A stretch of DNA of 64,000 nucleotides from Deltaproteobacteria bacterium (GTDB taxonomy: Bacteria > Desulfobacterota > Desulfuromonadia > Geobacterales > Pseudopelobacteraceae), in NCBI GenBank assembly GCA_021850095.1, contig JAJZRX010000002.1, positions 79,418-143,417 of the forward strand, written 5' to 3'. The number at the start of each line of letters is the position of its first letter. The first letter of the stretch is position 1. Below, one piece after another: positions 47,229 through 55,868 of the stretch. The notes beneath the pieces were generated by a model. It ran no database searches and had not been told where the DNA came from. It saw only the letters and a list, made by a program, of their open reading frames with translations. The translations under genes were made by a program, and so were the position numbers.

Positions 47229-47316
47229 GTAGGTCGCGTTGAGGTACGAAACGCAACAGATTGCCACTTCATATTGAAATCGTTGCGTCACGATAAGACA
47301 GTTCAACGAAACCTAC
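47229..47316. repeat. GTAGGT/ACCTAC intergenic inverted repeat
   Basis: Ends GTAGGT and ACCTAC bound inner repeats GTTGAGGTACGAAACGCAAC and GTTGCGTCACG...TCAAC. This type is common between genes in many proteobacteria. It takes up part of the 285-base gap before vapB; the remainder shows only the operator described next. Confidence 0.7.
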
Positions 47317-47405
47317 GAAGCTGAAATTCAGAAATTTGAAGTTGTTACTTGGGCCAAAAACGTAGTCGTTAAATAAACCATCCTTTACATTACGCATACT
47401 CTTTA

Positions 47406-47425
47406 GTAGTATATTTATACACTAC
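47406..47425 (+). promoter_or_regulatory. Likely operator of the vapBC pair
   Basis: GTAGTATATTTATACACTAC is an imperfect 20-bp palindrome (16 of 20 positions symmetric) just before the vapB ribosome site AAGGAGG. Such sites are usually bound by the antitoxin or the toxin-antitoxin complex. Confidence 0.55.
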
Positions 47426-47440
47426 CAAAAAGGAGGATAT

Positions 47441-47680
47441 ATGCACCTCGTAAAAACTTCAATTACCCTACCCGACGATCTCCTTCAAGAAGCAAAAACG
47501 ATGTCGAAAAACGTAAGCAGCTTCATTACTGAGGCCCTGCGGGAACACATCCGCCAACGAAAAGTGCAGAAGGCGATGGAATCCTTTGGCAGCTGGAAAG
47601 AAAGAGAAGACACAAGCGTAGACATTGTGAACGACTTGAGAAAAGAGGGGGATCGCGACTATGCCGGGCGTTCTGATTGA
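47441..47680 (+). CDS. vapB: VapB-type antitoxin
   Basis: A 79-aa protein with a ribbon-helix-helix head (VKTSITLPDDLLQEAKTM) and a charged tail for toxin contact. AAGGAGG precedes the ATG. It overlaps the toxin gene by 20 bases, the usual antitoxin-first order. Confidence 0.85.
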   Translation: MHLVKTSITLPDDLLQEAKTMSKNVSSFITEALREHIRQRKVQKAMESFGSWKEREDTSVDIVNDLRKEGDRDYAGRSD

Positions 47681-48038
47681 TACGGATATTGCCATTGACT
47701 TTCTGCGGGGTGCTGCCTACACACAACCGCTGATGAGCGGTTTGTGGAGCGATGGCCAGGCTATGATAAGTGTGTTGACGGTGTATGAGTTAACAGCTGG
47801 TATGCGTGATGCGGAGAAGGTTGTGACGCAGAATTTTATAATGGCCTGCGGTGTTGAACCAATTACTCCGGAGATTGCATGTAAAGGTGGGGAATTGTAT
47901 CGAAAGTATCGCGCTAAAGGAGTTACGCTTACTTCACTTGACTGCCTGATCGCAGCAACGGCACTTGTTAGGGGATATCAGGTAGCTACCAGAAACGTGA
48001 AACATTATCCGGAAAAGGGATTGTTATGTTCCATCTAA
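47661..48038 (+). CDS. vapC: PIN-domain ribonuclease toxin, VapC
   Basis: A 125-aa PIN domain with acidic residues in LIDTDIAIDF, VYELTAGM, SLDCLIAA and a late ATRNVKHY, as in VapC toxins that cleave structured RNA. Partner of the overlapping vapB. The pair lies at the right end of the DNA inserted between the kinase and regulator genes; the regulator starts 16 bases later. Confidence 0.88.
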   Translation: MPGVLIDTDIAIDFLRGAAYTQPLMSGLWSDGQAMISVLTVYELTAGMRDAEKVVTQNFIMACGVEPITPEIACKGGELYRKYRAKGVTLTSLDCLIAATALVRGYQVATRNVKHYPEKGLLCSI

Positions 48039-48053
48039 CCAGCAAGGACACCC

Positions 48054-49427
48054 ATGAAAACAACTATCCTGATCATCGATGACGACACCTCGCTGCGGCG
48101 GGTTCTGGAATACAACCTCCAGGAGGCCGGTTATGCCGTGGCCACTGCCGCTTCCGGCGAAGAGGGGCTGGAGCGGTTCGACGAGGTCAACCCGGCCCTG
48201 GTGATCACCGACATGAAGATGCCCGGCATGGACGGCATGCAGGTTCTGAAAGCGGTCAAAGAACGCTCGCCGGACACGCTGGTGATGGTGATTACCGCCT
48301 TCGGCACGGTCGATATCGCCGTGGAGGCCATGAAGGCCGGAGCCTACGACTACATCACCAAGCCCTTCAACCGCGACGAACTGCGCCTGACCGTGGCCAA
48401 GGCGCTACGCTTGAGCGGCCTGGAGGATGAGAACAAGCGCCTCAAATCCGAGTTGGCCGACCGAGTCGATTTCGGCGCCATGGTCGGCTCGTCAGCGGCC
48501 ATGGAGAAGGTCTTTCAGATCGTCCGCAAGGTGGCCGACAGCGAGGCTTCGGTGCTGATCACCGGCGAGTCGGGCACCGGCAAGGAACTGGTGGCCCGTT
48601 CGATCCATACCCACAGCGGCCGCAAGAATGGCCCGTTCGTGGCGATCAACTGCGCCGCCATCCCGCGCGACCTTTTGGAGAGCGAGCTGTTCGGCCACGT
48701 CAAGGGAGCCTTTACCGGCGCGATCCGGGACAAGACCGGCAAATTTGCCCTGGCCGAAGGAGGAACAATCTTTCTGGATGAGGTCGGCGAACTGCCGCTG
48801 GAATTGCAGCCCAAACTGCTGCGGGCACTGCAGGAACGTACGATCGAAGCGGTGGGCGGCACCAAGGAGCAGAAGTTGGATGTGCGCGTGGTGGCGGCCA
48901 CCAATCTGGATATCGAAAAAGCGATCAGCGACGGCACCTTCCGCGAAGACCTTTACTACCGCCTGGCGGTGATCCCGATCCACCTGCCGCCCCTGCGCCA
49001 GCGCCGCAACGACATTCCGCTGCTGCTGCGCCATTTCTGCGGCAAGTACGGCGCTGAAAACGTGCGCATCGACCAGCCGGCCCTGGAGCGTCTGACCGCC
49101 TACGGCTGGCCGGGCAATGTGCGCGAGCTGGAGAATCTGGTGGAGCGTTTGCTGATCATGCGCAACGGCGACACCATCAGCGACGGCGATCTGCCGGACA
49201 AAATCCGCAACGGCACCGCAGCGGGACTGAACGCAGGCCAGACCGGCGTGATCAACCTGCCCGATGAGGGCTATTCACTGGAGCAGCTGGAGCGGGAGGT
49301 GGTGGTGCAAGCCCTGGAGCGCAACGGCTGGAACCAGACCGCCGCGGCGCGTTTTCTGCGCATTCCCCGGCACACGTTGATCTACCGCATGGAGAAGTAC
49401 CAGATCGTGGCGCCGGAAAAGGAGTGA
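48054..49427 (+). CDS. NtrC/ZraR-like sigma-54 response regulator
   Basis: A 457-aa activator: receiver (IIDDDTSLRRVL, phospho-Asp in LVITDMKMPG, YDYITKPF), AAA+ with GESGTGKE and sigma-54 loop GAFTGA, and Fis-type HTH (AARFLRIPRHTLIYRMEKY). Position beside three sigma-54 promoters with shared twin GAATATTC-like sites makes it their probable activator, answering the kinase at 44175. Similarity to ZraR and position among Cu/Ag genes suggest metal sensing; the ligand is inferred. Confidence 0.9.
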   Translation: MKTTILIIDDDTSLRRVLEYNLQEAGYAVATAASGEEGLERFDEVNPALVITDMKMPGMDGMQVLKAVKERSPDTLVMVITAFGTVDIAVEAMKAGAYDYITKPFNRDELRLTVAKALRLSGLEDENKRLKSELADRVDFGAMVGSSAAMEKVFQIVRKVADSEASVLITGESGTGKELVARSIHTHSGRKNGPFVAINCAAIPRDLLESELFGHVKGAFTGAIRDKTGKFALAEGGTIFLDEVGELPLELQPKLLRALQERTIEAVGGTKEQKLDVRVVAATNLDIEKAISDGTFREDLYYRLAVIPIHLPPLRQRRNDIPLLLRHFCGKYGAENVRIDQPALERLTAYGWPGNVRELENLVERLLIMRNGDTISDGDLPDKIRNGTAAGLNAGQTGVINLPDEGYSLEQLEREVVVQALERNGWNQTAAARFLRIPRHTLIYRMEKYQIVAPEKE

Positions 49428-49439
49428 TCCCCTGAGCTA

Positions 49440-49558
49440 CTTGCAAAAGTATTTCCATTCATGCTTCGATACCTCAACACGAACGGAAATACAGTTACTC
49501 AAGAGATTCAAAATCCGTTCACCCTGATGTATAGAAGGGTGATAAGGACTTTTGCAAG
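49440..49558. repeat. Long-spaced inverted repeat CTTGCAAAAGT
   Basis: CTTGCAAAAGT at 49440-49450 is repeated inverted as ACTTTTGCAAG at 49548-49558. The ~97-base interior is AT-rich without a coding frame. It lies after the regulator gene and ahead of the efflux UAS. Confidence 0.6.
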
Positions 49559-49575
49559 AGCCTCCCCTTTTTGCA

Positions 49576-49604
49576 GAATATGCTCCCGCTGCTGTAGACT
49601 ATTC
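49576..49604 (+). promoter_or_regulatory. Twin activator sites (UAS) of the efflux operon
   Basis: GAATATGC (49576-49583) and GACTATTC (49597-49604) are 21 bp apart; the second is followed by CACA as at 41064. It is 76 bp ahead of the -24 GG, one helical turn less than in the HMA operon. Confidence 0.5.
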
Positions 49605-49670
49605 CACATCTCCAGGGCACGACAAACAAGCCTAACCTCGCAACACATTCAAATCATTACAATATTGCAC

Positions 49671-49688
49671 TTGGCACGTTATCTGATA
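49671..49688 (+). promoter_or_regulatory. Sigma-54 promoter of the efflux operon
   Basis: TTGGCACGTTATCTGATA: a perfect -24 (GG at 49673-49674) with GA, not GC, at -12 (49685-49686), as in the promoter at 41142. The implied leader is ~30 bases to ATG 49727. Confidence 0.6.
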
Positions 49689-49726
49689 TAGTTCCAATGC
49701 CGGTACCATTCTATTCCGAGGCTGCC

Positions 49727-51013
49727 ATGAAATCATTTCTTGCCCTGTGTGTTCTGCTGCTTTTTCCCACGCTCATCGTCCAGGCTGACGAGATCAGTCC
49801 TGCCGAGCAGCTTCCCGCCCTGATCGATGTCGCCCTTAAAAACAATCCCGAACTGAAATCTTCCCAGGCCCGCTGGCGGATGTTTGCCAACAAGGCCCGA
49901 CAGGCCTCAAGCCTGGAAGACCCGATGTTCATGTTCAAATTGCAGAACCTGGTGGCGCGCGAACCGTTTTCTTTCGGCGGATCGGATCCCCAGACCGCCA
50001 AGGTAATCGGGATTTCCCAGCAGATTCCCTTTTGGGGCAAACGGGCCCTCAAACAGGAGATCGCCGACTACGAAGGCGAGTCTTACCGCTGGTCCAACGA
50101 GGAACGCAAACTGGAACTGGCCCGCATGGTCAAGGAGACTTACTACCAGCTCTGGGCCGTGGACAAGTCGCTGGCAATCATCGACAAAAACCTGAAGATC
50201 ATGAGCGACTTCGTAACGATTGCCGAATCGAAATATTCGGTCGGCCAAGGTGTCCAGCAGGATCTCTACAAGGCCGGGCTGGAAAAGTCCAGAATGCTCG
50301 ATATGCAGATTACTCTGCGCCAGCAGCGCAGGAGTCTGGAAGTCAACCTGAACTACCTGCTCCATCGCCCCGGAACTACCCCGGTTGGAACCATCGCCGA
50401 TTTCAACCTGCCGCAGGTGCCGCTCTCCGTCGAGCAGCTGAACCAGACTGCACATGACAATCGTCCCCAGATCAAAAGCCTGATCAGCCTTGCAAACAAA
50501 GGCCAGGCCTCCCACCGTCTGGCACGCAAGGAATTCTATCCCGACTTTAACCTCTCCTTCGAGTACATGTTCCGCGAGGCGGTCTCGAACGATATGGCCA
50601 ACGATCCCGGCTACAATATGTTCACCCTGGGAGTGACCTTCAACCTCCCCTTCCAGCAGGAGCGCCGCCGGGCGATGCTGGCCGAATCATCCTCGGAAAC
50701 CGATATGGCCGTGGAAGAGCTGAACGGACTCAAGAATACTATCAGCTACACCATCAACGACAGCCTGGCCCAGCTGGAGCGGCGCCGGAAGCTGGTGGAA
50801 CTCTACCAGGGCGGCATCATCCCCCAGGCCGAGCAGTCCCTGGAGTCGGCCGTGATCAGCTACCGGGTCAACAAGGTCGACTTCCTGACCCTGCTGGACG
50901 GCCGGCTGAATCTGTACAATTACGAGCGGGAGCTGTACGAATCCCAGGCCGAGTACATGATGCAGCTGGCGCGGCTGGAGGCGGCGGTGGGGATGGAATT
51001 GACGGGAAAATAA
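49727..51013 (+). CDS. CusC/CzcC-like outer-membrane efflux factor
   Basis: A TolC-type protein of 428 aa with a signal peptide (FLALCVLLLFPTLIVQADE) and two repeats of the outer-membrane factor fold (residues ~30-210 and ~230-425; VNLNYLLHRPGTTP and VDFLTLLDGRLNLYNYERELYE). It forms the exit duct of the tripartite pump with the adaptor and RND protein downstream. ATG 49727 (MKSFLALC) gives a clean signal peptide and has CGAGG ahead; an earlier ATG at 49697 would fall on the predicted transcription start. Confidence 0.9.
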   Translation: MKSFLALCVLLLFPTLIVQADEISPAEQLPALIDVALKNNPELKSSQARWRMFANKARQASSLEDPMFMFKLQNLVAREPFSFGGSDPQTAKVIGISQQIPFWGKRALKQEIADYEGESYRWSNEERKLELARMVKETYYQLWAVDKSLAIIDKNLKIMSDFVTIAESKYSVGQGVQQDLYKAGLEKSRMLDMQITLRQQRRSLEVNLNYLLHRPGTTPVGTIADFNLPQVPLSVEQLNQTAHDNRPQIKSLISLANKGQASHRLARKEFYPDFNLSFEYMFREAVSNDMANDPGYNMFTLGVTFNLPFQQERRRAMLAESSSETDMAVEELNGLKNTISYTINDSLAQLERRRKLVELYQGGIIPQAEQSLESAVISYRVNKVDFLTLLDGRLNLYNYERELYESQAEYMMQLARLEAAVGMELTGK

Positions 51014-51016
51014 CAG

Positions 51017-51081
51017 GTAGGGCGATCCTCGTGATCGCCCAACCCAGGGCAAACCTGGGCAAACACAAGGTTTGCCCCTAC
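51017..51081. repeat. GTAGGG/GCCCCTAC element (copy 3)
   Basis: Begins GTAGGGCGATCC and ends GGTTTGCCCCTAC, with two inner stems (GGGCGATC/GATCGCCC and GGCAAAC/GTTTGCC). It lies between the outer-membrane factor and adaptor genes. Confidence 0.75.
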
Positions 51082-51092
51082 GGAGACGACAC

Positions 51093-52469
51093 ATGGCAAT
51101 CAACAAGAAGATAACCATCCCCCTGATCATTCTGCTCGTTGTCGCTCTGGCCGGCGGCGGCTGGTATGCCTGGCAGCATAGGGGGCACGACCATGAGGGA
51201 GAAAAAACAACTCAGGGCAAGCAGCTCTGGACCTGTTCCATGCACCCCTTCATCATCAAGGACAAGCCCGGCACCTGCCCGATCTGCGGGATGGAGCTGA
51301 TCAAGAAGATCGATGGCTCCGCCGGCGGCAGCGTCCAGACCGCCGAACAGAAGCAGCAGGCCGAAATGCTCGGCCACGTCTCGCTTTCACCGACCCAGCG
51401 GGTGATGGCCAACGTGGCCACGGTGGAGGTCAAGCAACAGACGCTCAACAAGGAGATCAACGCCGTCGGCATCGTCCAGTTCGACCAGTCCCGCCAAGCC
51501 AAAGTCACCGCCTGGATCGCCGGACGGATCGACAAGCTGCATGTCAACACGGTCGGGGCTTATGTCAGCAAGGAGCGGCCGGTGGCCGAAGTTTACTCGC
51601 CCGATCTGCTGGCGACCCAGCAGGAATATCTGCTGGCGGTCAAAAGCCGCGAACAGCTGAAAAACTCGCCGATCCCCTCCATATCCCAAAACGGCGACGG
51701 CCTGGTTTCATCGGCCAAACAGCGCCTTATGCTGTTCGGCGTCAAGGAGCATCAGATCGCCGAACTGGAAAAGGCCGGCAAACCCACCATCCGGCTGCCG
51801 ATCTACACCCCCCAGTCCGGAATCGTCATCGAAAAGATGGTTCAGCAGGGTCAGTACGTCAATACCGGCGATCCGCTCTTCAGCATCGCCGACCTCTCCA
51901 GGGTCTGGGTCGAGGTGGAAATTTACGAAAACGAATTCCCCAACATCCACATCGGCCAGCAGGTCGAAATCCGCTCCCAATCCTTCCCCGGCAAGCCGTT
52001 CAGCGGACGGATCGCCTTCGTCTATCCCTTCCTGGACCCCAAGACCAGAACCGTCAAGGCCCGGGTCGAGATGCCCAACCCCGGCATGAAGCTGAAGCCG
52101 GACATGTTCGTCAACGCCGTTATCAAGATACCGCTCGGTTCGGCCATTATCGTGCCGGTGACTGCGGTTATCGACAGCGGCAAACGCCAGGTCGTCTGGG
52201 TTGAAACCTCGCAAGGAATGTTCGAACCGCGCGATGTCCGGGTCGGGCAGACCAGTGATGACAAAATCCAGATCCTGTCCGGCCTCAAAGCGGGCGACAA
52301 GGTGGCGGTCTCCGGCGGCTACCTGATCGACTCCGAATCGCAGTTGAAGGGGGGCGGCGGCCAGGATCACAGCCAGCACGGCGGCGGAACCAAGCCGGAG
52401 GTTAAGGGGCAGCCAGCCCCGGAGCCAGCCAAGAAGGATTCATTGAAAATGGATGATATGAAGATGTAA
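51093..52469 (+). CDS. CusB-like adaptor with heavy-metal-binding domain
   Basis: A 458-aa membrane-fusion protein: N-terminal span (ITIPLIILLVVALAGGGWYA), His-rich linker, a heavy-metal-binding domain (CSMHPFIIKDKPGTCPICGM, residues ~48-68) typical of Cu/Ag systems, the alpha hairpin, lipoyl and beta-barrel domains, and a His/Met tail (QDHSQHGGG, KMDDMKM). It passes metal to the RND pump. ATG 51093 follows CGGAG. Flanked by repeat elements on both sides within the operon. Confidence 0.92.
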   Translation: MAINKKITIPLIILLVVALAGGGWYAWQHRGHDHEGEKTTQGKQLWTCSMHPFIIKDKPGTCPICGMELIKKIDGSAGGSVQTAEQKQQAEMLGHVSLSPTQRVMANVATVEVKQQTLNKEINAVGIVQFDQSRQAKVTAWIAGRIDKLHVNTVGAYVSKERPVAEVYSPDLLATQQEYLLAVKSREQLKNSPIPSISQNGDGLVSSAKQRLMLFGVKEHQIAELEKAGKPTIRLPIYTPQSGIVIEKMVQQGQYVNTGDPLFSIADLSRVWVEVEIYENEFPNIHIGQQVEIRSQSFPGKPFSGRIAFVYPFLDPKTRTVKARVEMPNPGMKLKPDMFVNAVIKIPLGSAIIVPVTAVIDSGKRQVVWVETSQGMFEPRDVRVGQTSDDKIQILSGLKAGDKVAVSGGYLIDSESQLKGGGGQDHSQHGGGTKPEVKGQPAPEPAKKDSLKMDDMKM

Positions 52470-52473
52470 TTTC

Positions 52474-52549
52474 GTAGGGGCGGCCCCATGTGGCCGCCCT
52501 TGCCAAAATCGCCACCGAAAGGCGGGCGCCCACAGAGGGGCGCCCCTAC
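52474..52549. repeat. GTAGGGGC/GCCCCTAC element (copy 4)
   Basis: Begins GTAGGGGCGGCCCC and ends GGGGCGCCCCTAC, with inner stems GGGCGGCC-like and GGGCGCCC-like. It lies between the adaptor and the RND gene. Confidence 0.8.
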
Positions 52550-52562
52550 ATGAAAAAACATT

Positions 52563-55500
52563 ATGATCGAAAAAATCATCGAATATTCTGCCCGCAACCG
52601 GGTCATTGTCCTGATGGTCTTCGCCCTGATCATCGCCTGGGGGGGCTGGTCGGTCTACCGCACTCCGGTGGATGCCATCCCGGATCTGTCCGACAACCAG
52701 GTGATCGTCTTTACCGACTATCCCGGCCGTTCACCCCAGGTGGTGGAGGATCAGGTTACCTATCCGCTGGCCACCAACCTGCAGGGTCTGCCGCAGGTGC
52801 GGGCCGTGCGGGCCTCCTCGGCCTTCGGCTTCTCGATGATCTACGTCATCTTCGAAGACAGCGCCGACATCTACTGGGCCCGGACCCGCGTTCTGGAGCG
52901 CTTGAACTACGCCGCCTCGCTGCTACCGAGCGGTGTGGTCCCGACCCTGGGACCGGACGGCACCGGCGTTGGCCATGTCTTCTGGTACACCATCGAGGGC
53001 AAGGGTTATGATCTGGAACAGCTGCGTACCCTGCAGGACTGGTTCGTGCGCTACCAGCTCAATACTGTCCCGGGGGTGGCCGAGGTGGCCTCCATCGGCG
53101 GCCTGGTACGGGAATACCAGATCGACCTGGATCCGAACAAACTGTTTGCCTACAACATCAAGGTCAGCAGCGTTATGGAGGCGGTCAAAGCCTCCAACAA
53201 GGATGTGGGGGGTAAGCTGATCGAACAGGCCGACGCCGAATACCTGATCCGCGGGCGCGGTTACGTCCAGTCCAAGGCCGACCTGGAAAATATCGTCGTG
53301 GGCGCCGACATGCGCGGCACCCCGATCTACGTCAAAAATCTGGGCACCGTCCAGACCGGCGGCGCCATCCGGCGCGGCATGCTGGACATGAACGGCGAAG
53401 GCGAAGCGGTCGGCGGCATCGTGGTCATGCGCTACGGCGAGAACGCCAAGGACGTTATCGATCGGGTCAAGGTCAAGATCAAGGAGCTGGAGAAGGGGTT
53501 GCCACCGGGTGTCAAGATCATGGTCTCCTATGACCGCTCCGACCTGATCCAGCGGGCCATCGACACCCTGAAAACAAATCTGCTGGAGGAATCGGTGGTC
53601 GTCTCACTGGTGATCCTGATCTTCCTGCTGCACTTCCAAAGTGCATTGGTAATTGTGTTAACCCTGCCAATTTCCGTACTGATCGCTTTCATCACCATGA
53701 AACTGATGGGGGTATCCTCCAACATCATGTCCCTGGGGGGCATTGCCATTGCCATCGGCGTGCTGGTGGATGCCGGCGTCATCATGGTTGAGAACTGCTA
53801 CCGCCACCTGTCCGAAATGCCGCCCGAAGAACGGGCCGGCAAACGGCTGGAGGTCGTGATCACCTCGGCCAAACAGGTCGGCCGGGCCATTTTCTTCTCG
53901 CTGGCGATCATCGTGCTTTCCTTTGTGCCGGTTTTTATGCTGGAGGGGCAGGAAGGCAAGATGTTCCACCCGCTGGCCTTCACCAAGACCTTCTCGATGA
54001 TGGGCTCAGCCCTGATCGCCATCACCCTGGTGCCGGTGCTGATGTACTACTTCATGCGCGGCAAGATGCCGCCCGAGAGCTCAAACCCGGTCTCGACCTT
54101 CTTCATCAAACTGTATTCTCCGGTCATCCGCTGGGTACTGGTCTGGAAAAAGACCACCATCGCCCTCAACGTGATCGCCCTGCTGGTCGCGGTGCCGATG
54201 TTTATGAAACTGGGCAGCGAGTTCATGCCGCCGCTGGATGAGGGATCACTGCTCTACATGCCGGTCACGCTGCCCAACGTTTCGATCACCGAGGCCAGGC
54301 GCCTGATCCAGGTCCAGGATACGATCATCAAGAGCGTGCCCGAGGTGGAACATGTTCTGGGCAAGGTCGGGCGGGCCGAGACCTCAACCGACCCGGCCCC
54401 GGTCTCGATGTTCGAAAGCATCATCATCCTGAAACCCAAGCAACAGTGGCGTCCGGGAGTCAAGAAGGCCGACATCGTGGCCGAACTGGACGGCAAGCTG
54501 CAGCAGATAGGTGTGCGCAACGGCTGGACCCAGCCGATCATCAACCGCATCAACATGCTCTCGACCGGAGTACGCACCGACCTGGGGGTCAAGATCTTCG
54601 GCTCCGATCTGAATGTGCTCAAGGATCTGGCGTTGCAGGCCGAGGCGATCCTTAAACCAATTAATGGTGCCGCCGACGTGGTGGCCGAACGGGTCACCGG
54701 CGGCAACTACATCGATATCGACATCGACCGCGAAGCGGCTGCCCGCTACGGGGTCAACGTAGGAGATATCCAGGACGTGATCGAAACCGCCCTGGGGGGC
54801 GAAATGCTCTCCACCACCGTGGAGGGACGTAATCGTTTCCCGATCAGAATCCGCTACCTGCGGGATTACCGCGACAACATCCCGGCCATCCGCCGCATCC
54901 TGGTGGCCGGCATGGAAGGCGCCCAGGTGCCGCTCTCGCTGGTAACCAAACTGAAGATATCCACCGGGGCGCCGGAAATCAACAGCGAGGGAGGTCTGCT
55001 GCGCTCGCTGGTCTATCTCAACGTCCGTGGCCGTGACATGGGTGGTTTCGTTACGGAAGCCAAGCAAGTGCTGGAAAAAGAGCTCAAGCTGCCCCCCGGT
55101 TATTACGTGGCCTGGTCCGGACAGTGGGAGAACCAAATCCGCGCCCAGGCCCGCCTGCAGGTGCTGATACCGCTGGGAATGGTGGTCATCTTCATCCTGC
55201 TCTACTTCACCTTCCATTCGGCCCTGGAGGCCAGCATGGTCATGCTCTCGGTGCCCTTCGCCCTGGTAGGAGGGGTCTACCTGGTCTCGGCCTTGGGCTA
55301 TAACCTTTCGGTGGCGGTCTGGGTCGGCTTCATCGCCCTGTACGGCATTGCCGTGGAAACCGGAGTCGTGATGGTCATCTATCTGCACGAGGCGCTGGAC
55401 AAGAAGCTTATCAATGGCCCCTGCAGCGAGCAGGACATCTACGACGCCACCTTCGAGGGCGCCGTGCTGCGCCTGCGACCCAAGCTGATGACCGTGGCGG

Positions 55501-55700
55501 TGGCCCTGCTGGGCCTGATCCCGATCATGTGGTCGAGCGGCACCGGTGCGGATGTGATGAAACCAATCGCGGCGCCGATGATCGGCGGCATGATCTCGTC
55601 TGCTGTGCATGTTCTGATCATGACACCGGTAATCTTTGTGATGATGAAAAAGCGGGATCTGAAGAAAGGCCGTCTTCACTATTCGGGCATGAAACATTGA
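52563..55700 (+). CDS. CusA/CzcA-like heavy-metal RND efflux pump
   Basis: A 1045-aa inner-membrane proton-driven pump of the HME-RND group with 12 spans and two large periplasmic loops. TM4 holds the proton-relay motif AIGVLVDAGVIMVEN. Met residues at the expected metal sites (DPAPVSMFES, NRINMLSTGVRTD) favour Cu(I)/Ag(I) over zinc. The upstream adaptor's metal-binding domain agrees. Third gene of the efflux operon, regulated from 49671. Confidence 0.93.
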   Translation: MIEKIIEYSARNRVIVLMVFALIIAWGGWSVYRTPVDAIPDLSDNQVIVFTDYPGRSPQVVEDQVTYPLATNLQGLPQVRAVRASSAFGFSMIYVIFEDSADIYWARTRVLERLNYAASLLPSGVVPTLGPDGTGVGHVFWYTIEGKGYDLEQLRTLQDWFVRYQLNTVPGVAEVASIGGLVREYQIDLDPNKLFAYNIKVSSVMEAVKASNKDVGGKLIEQADAEYLIRGRGYVQSKADLENIVVGADMRGTPIYVKNLGTVQTGGAIRRGMLDMNGEGEAVGGIVVMRYGENAKDVIDRVKVKIKELEKGLPPGVKIMVSYDRSDLIQRAIDTLKTNLLEESVVVSLVILIFLLHFQSALVIVLTLPISVLIAFITMKLMGVSSNIMSLGGIAIAIGVLVDAGVIMVENCYRHLSEMPPEERAGKRLEVVITSAKQVGRAIFFSLAIIVLSFVPVFMLEGQEGKMFHPLAFTKTFSMMGSALIAITLVPVLMYYFMRGKMPPESSNPVSTFFIKLYSPVIRWVLVWKKTTIALNVIALLVAVPMFMKLGSEFMPPLDEGSLLYMPVTLPNVSITEARRLIQVQDTIIKSVPEVEHVLGKVGRAETSTDPAPVSMFESIIILKPKQQWRPGVKKADIVAELDGKLQQIGVRNGWTQPIINRINMLSTGVRTDLGVKIFGSDLNVLKDLALQAEAILKPINGAADVVAERVTGGNYIDIDIDREAAARYGVNVGDIQDVIETALGGEMLSTTVEGRNRFPIRIRYLRDYRDNIPAIRRILVAGMEGAQVPLSLVTKLKISTGAPEINSEGGLLRSLVYLNVRGRDMGGFVTEAKQVLEKELKLPPGYYVAWSGQWENQIRAQARLQVLIPLGMVVIFILLYFTFHSALEASMVMLSVPFALVGGVYLVSALGYNLSVAVWVGFIALYGIAVETGVVMVIYLHEALDKKLINGPCSEQDIYDATFEGAVLRLRPKLMTVAVALLGLIPIMWSSGTGADVMKPIAAPMIGGMISSAVHVLIMTPVIFVMMKKRDLKKGRLHYSGMKH

Positions 55701-55714
55701 CCGATCTTGCCGTA

Positions 55715-55743
55715 GAATATGATTCAGGATGTGTTGAATATTC
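55715..55743 (+). promoter_or_regulatory. Twin activator sites (UAS) of the Met/His-rich gene
   Basis: GAATATGA (55715-55722) and the perfect palindrome GAATATTC (55736-55743) lie 21 bp apart, 67 bp ahead of the -24 GG at 55803. Confidence 0.6.
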
Positions 55744-55800
55744 TCCATAACGACACAACGGTACAACCATGATATCCAGCAGTATCAGCAGGTTACATAT

Positions 55801-55818
55801 TTGGCATGGCAGATGCTT
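55801..55818 (+). promoter_or_regulatory. Sigma-54 promoter of the Met/His-rich gene
   Basis: TTGGCATGGCAGATGCTT has GG at 55803-55804 and GC at 55815-55816 with ten bases between. Leader about 42 bases to ATG 55869. Confidence 0.7.
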
Positions 55819-55868
55819 TTACGACAACATCAAAGCAACCAACACCAGAGACAAGGAGAAATAAAAAC

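Noticed and set aside
45270..48053. Insertion sequence or prophage
   Set aside because: No transposase, integrase or phage structural gene is seen; only the attC-like site and base composition suggest transfer.
54384..55766. 460-aa minus-strand frame opposite the RND pump
   Set aside because: Antisense shadow of a recognisable pump gene.
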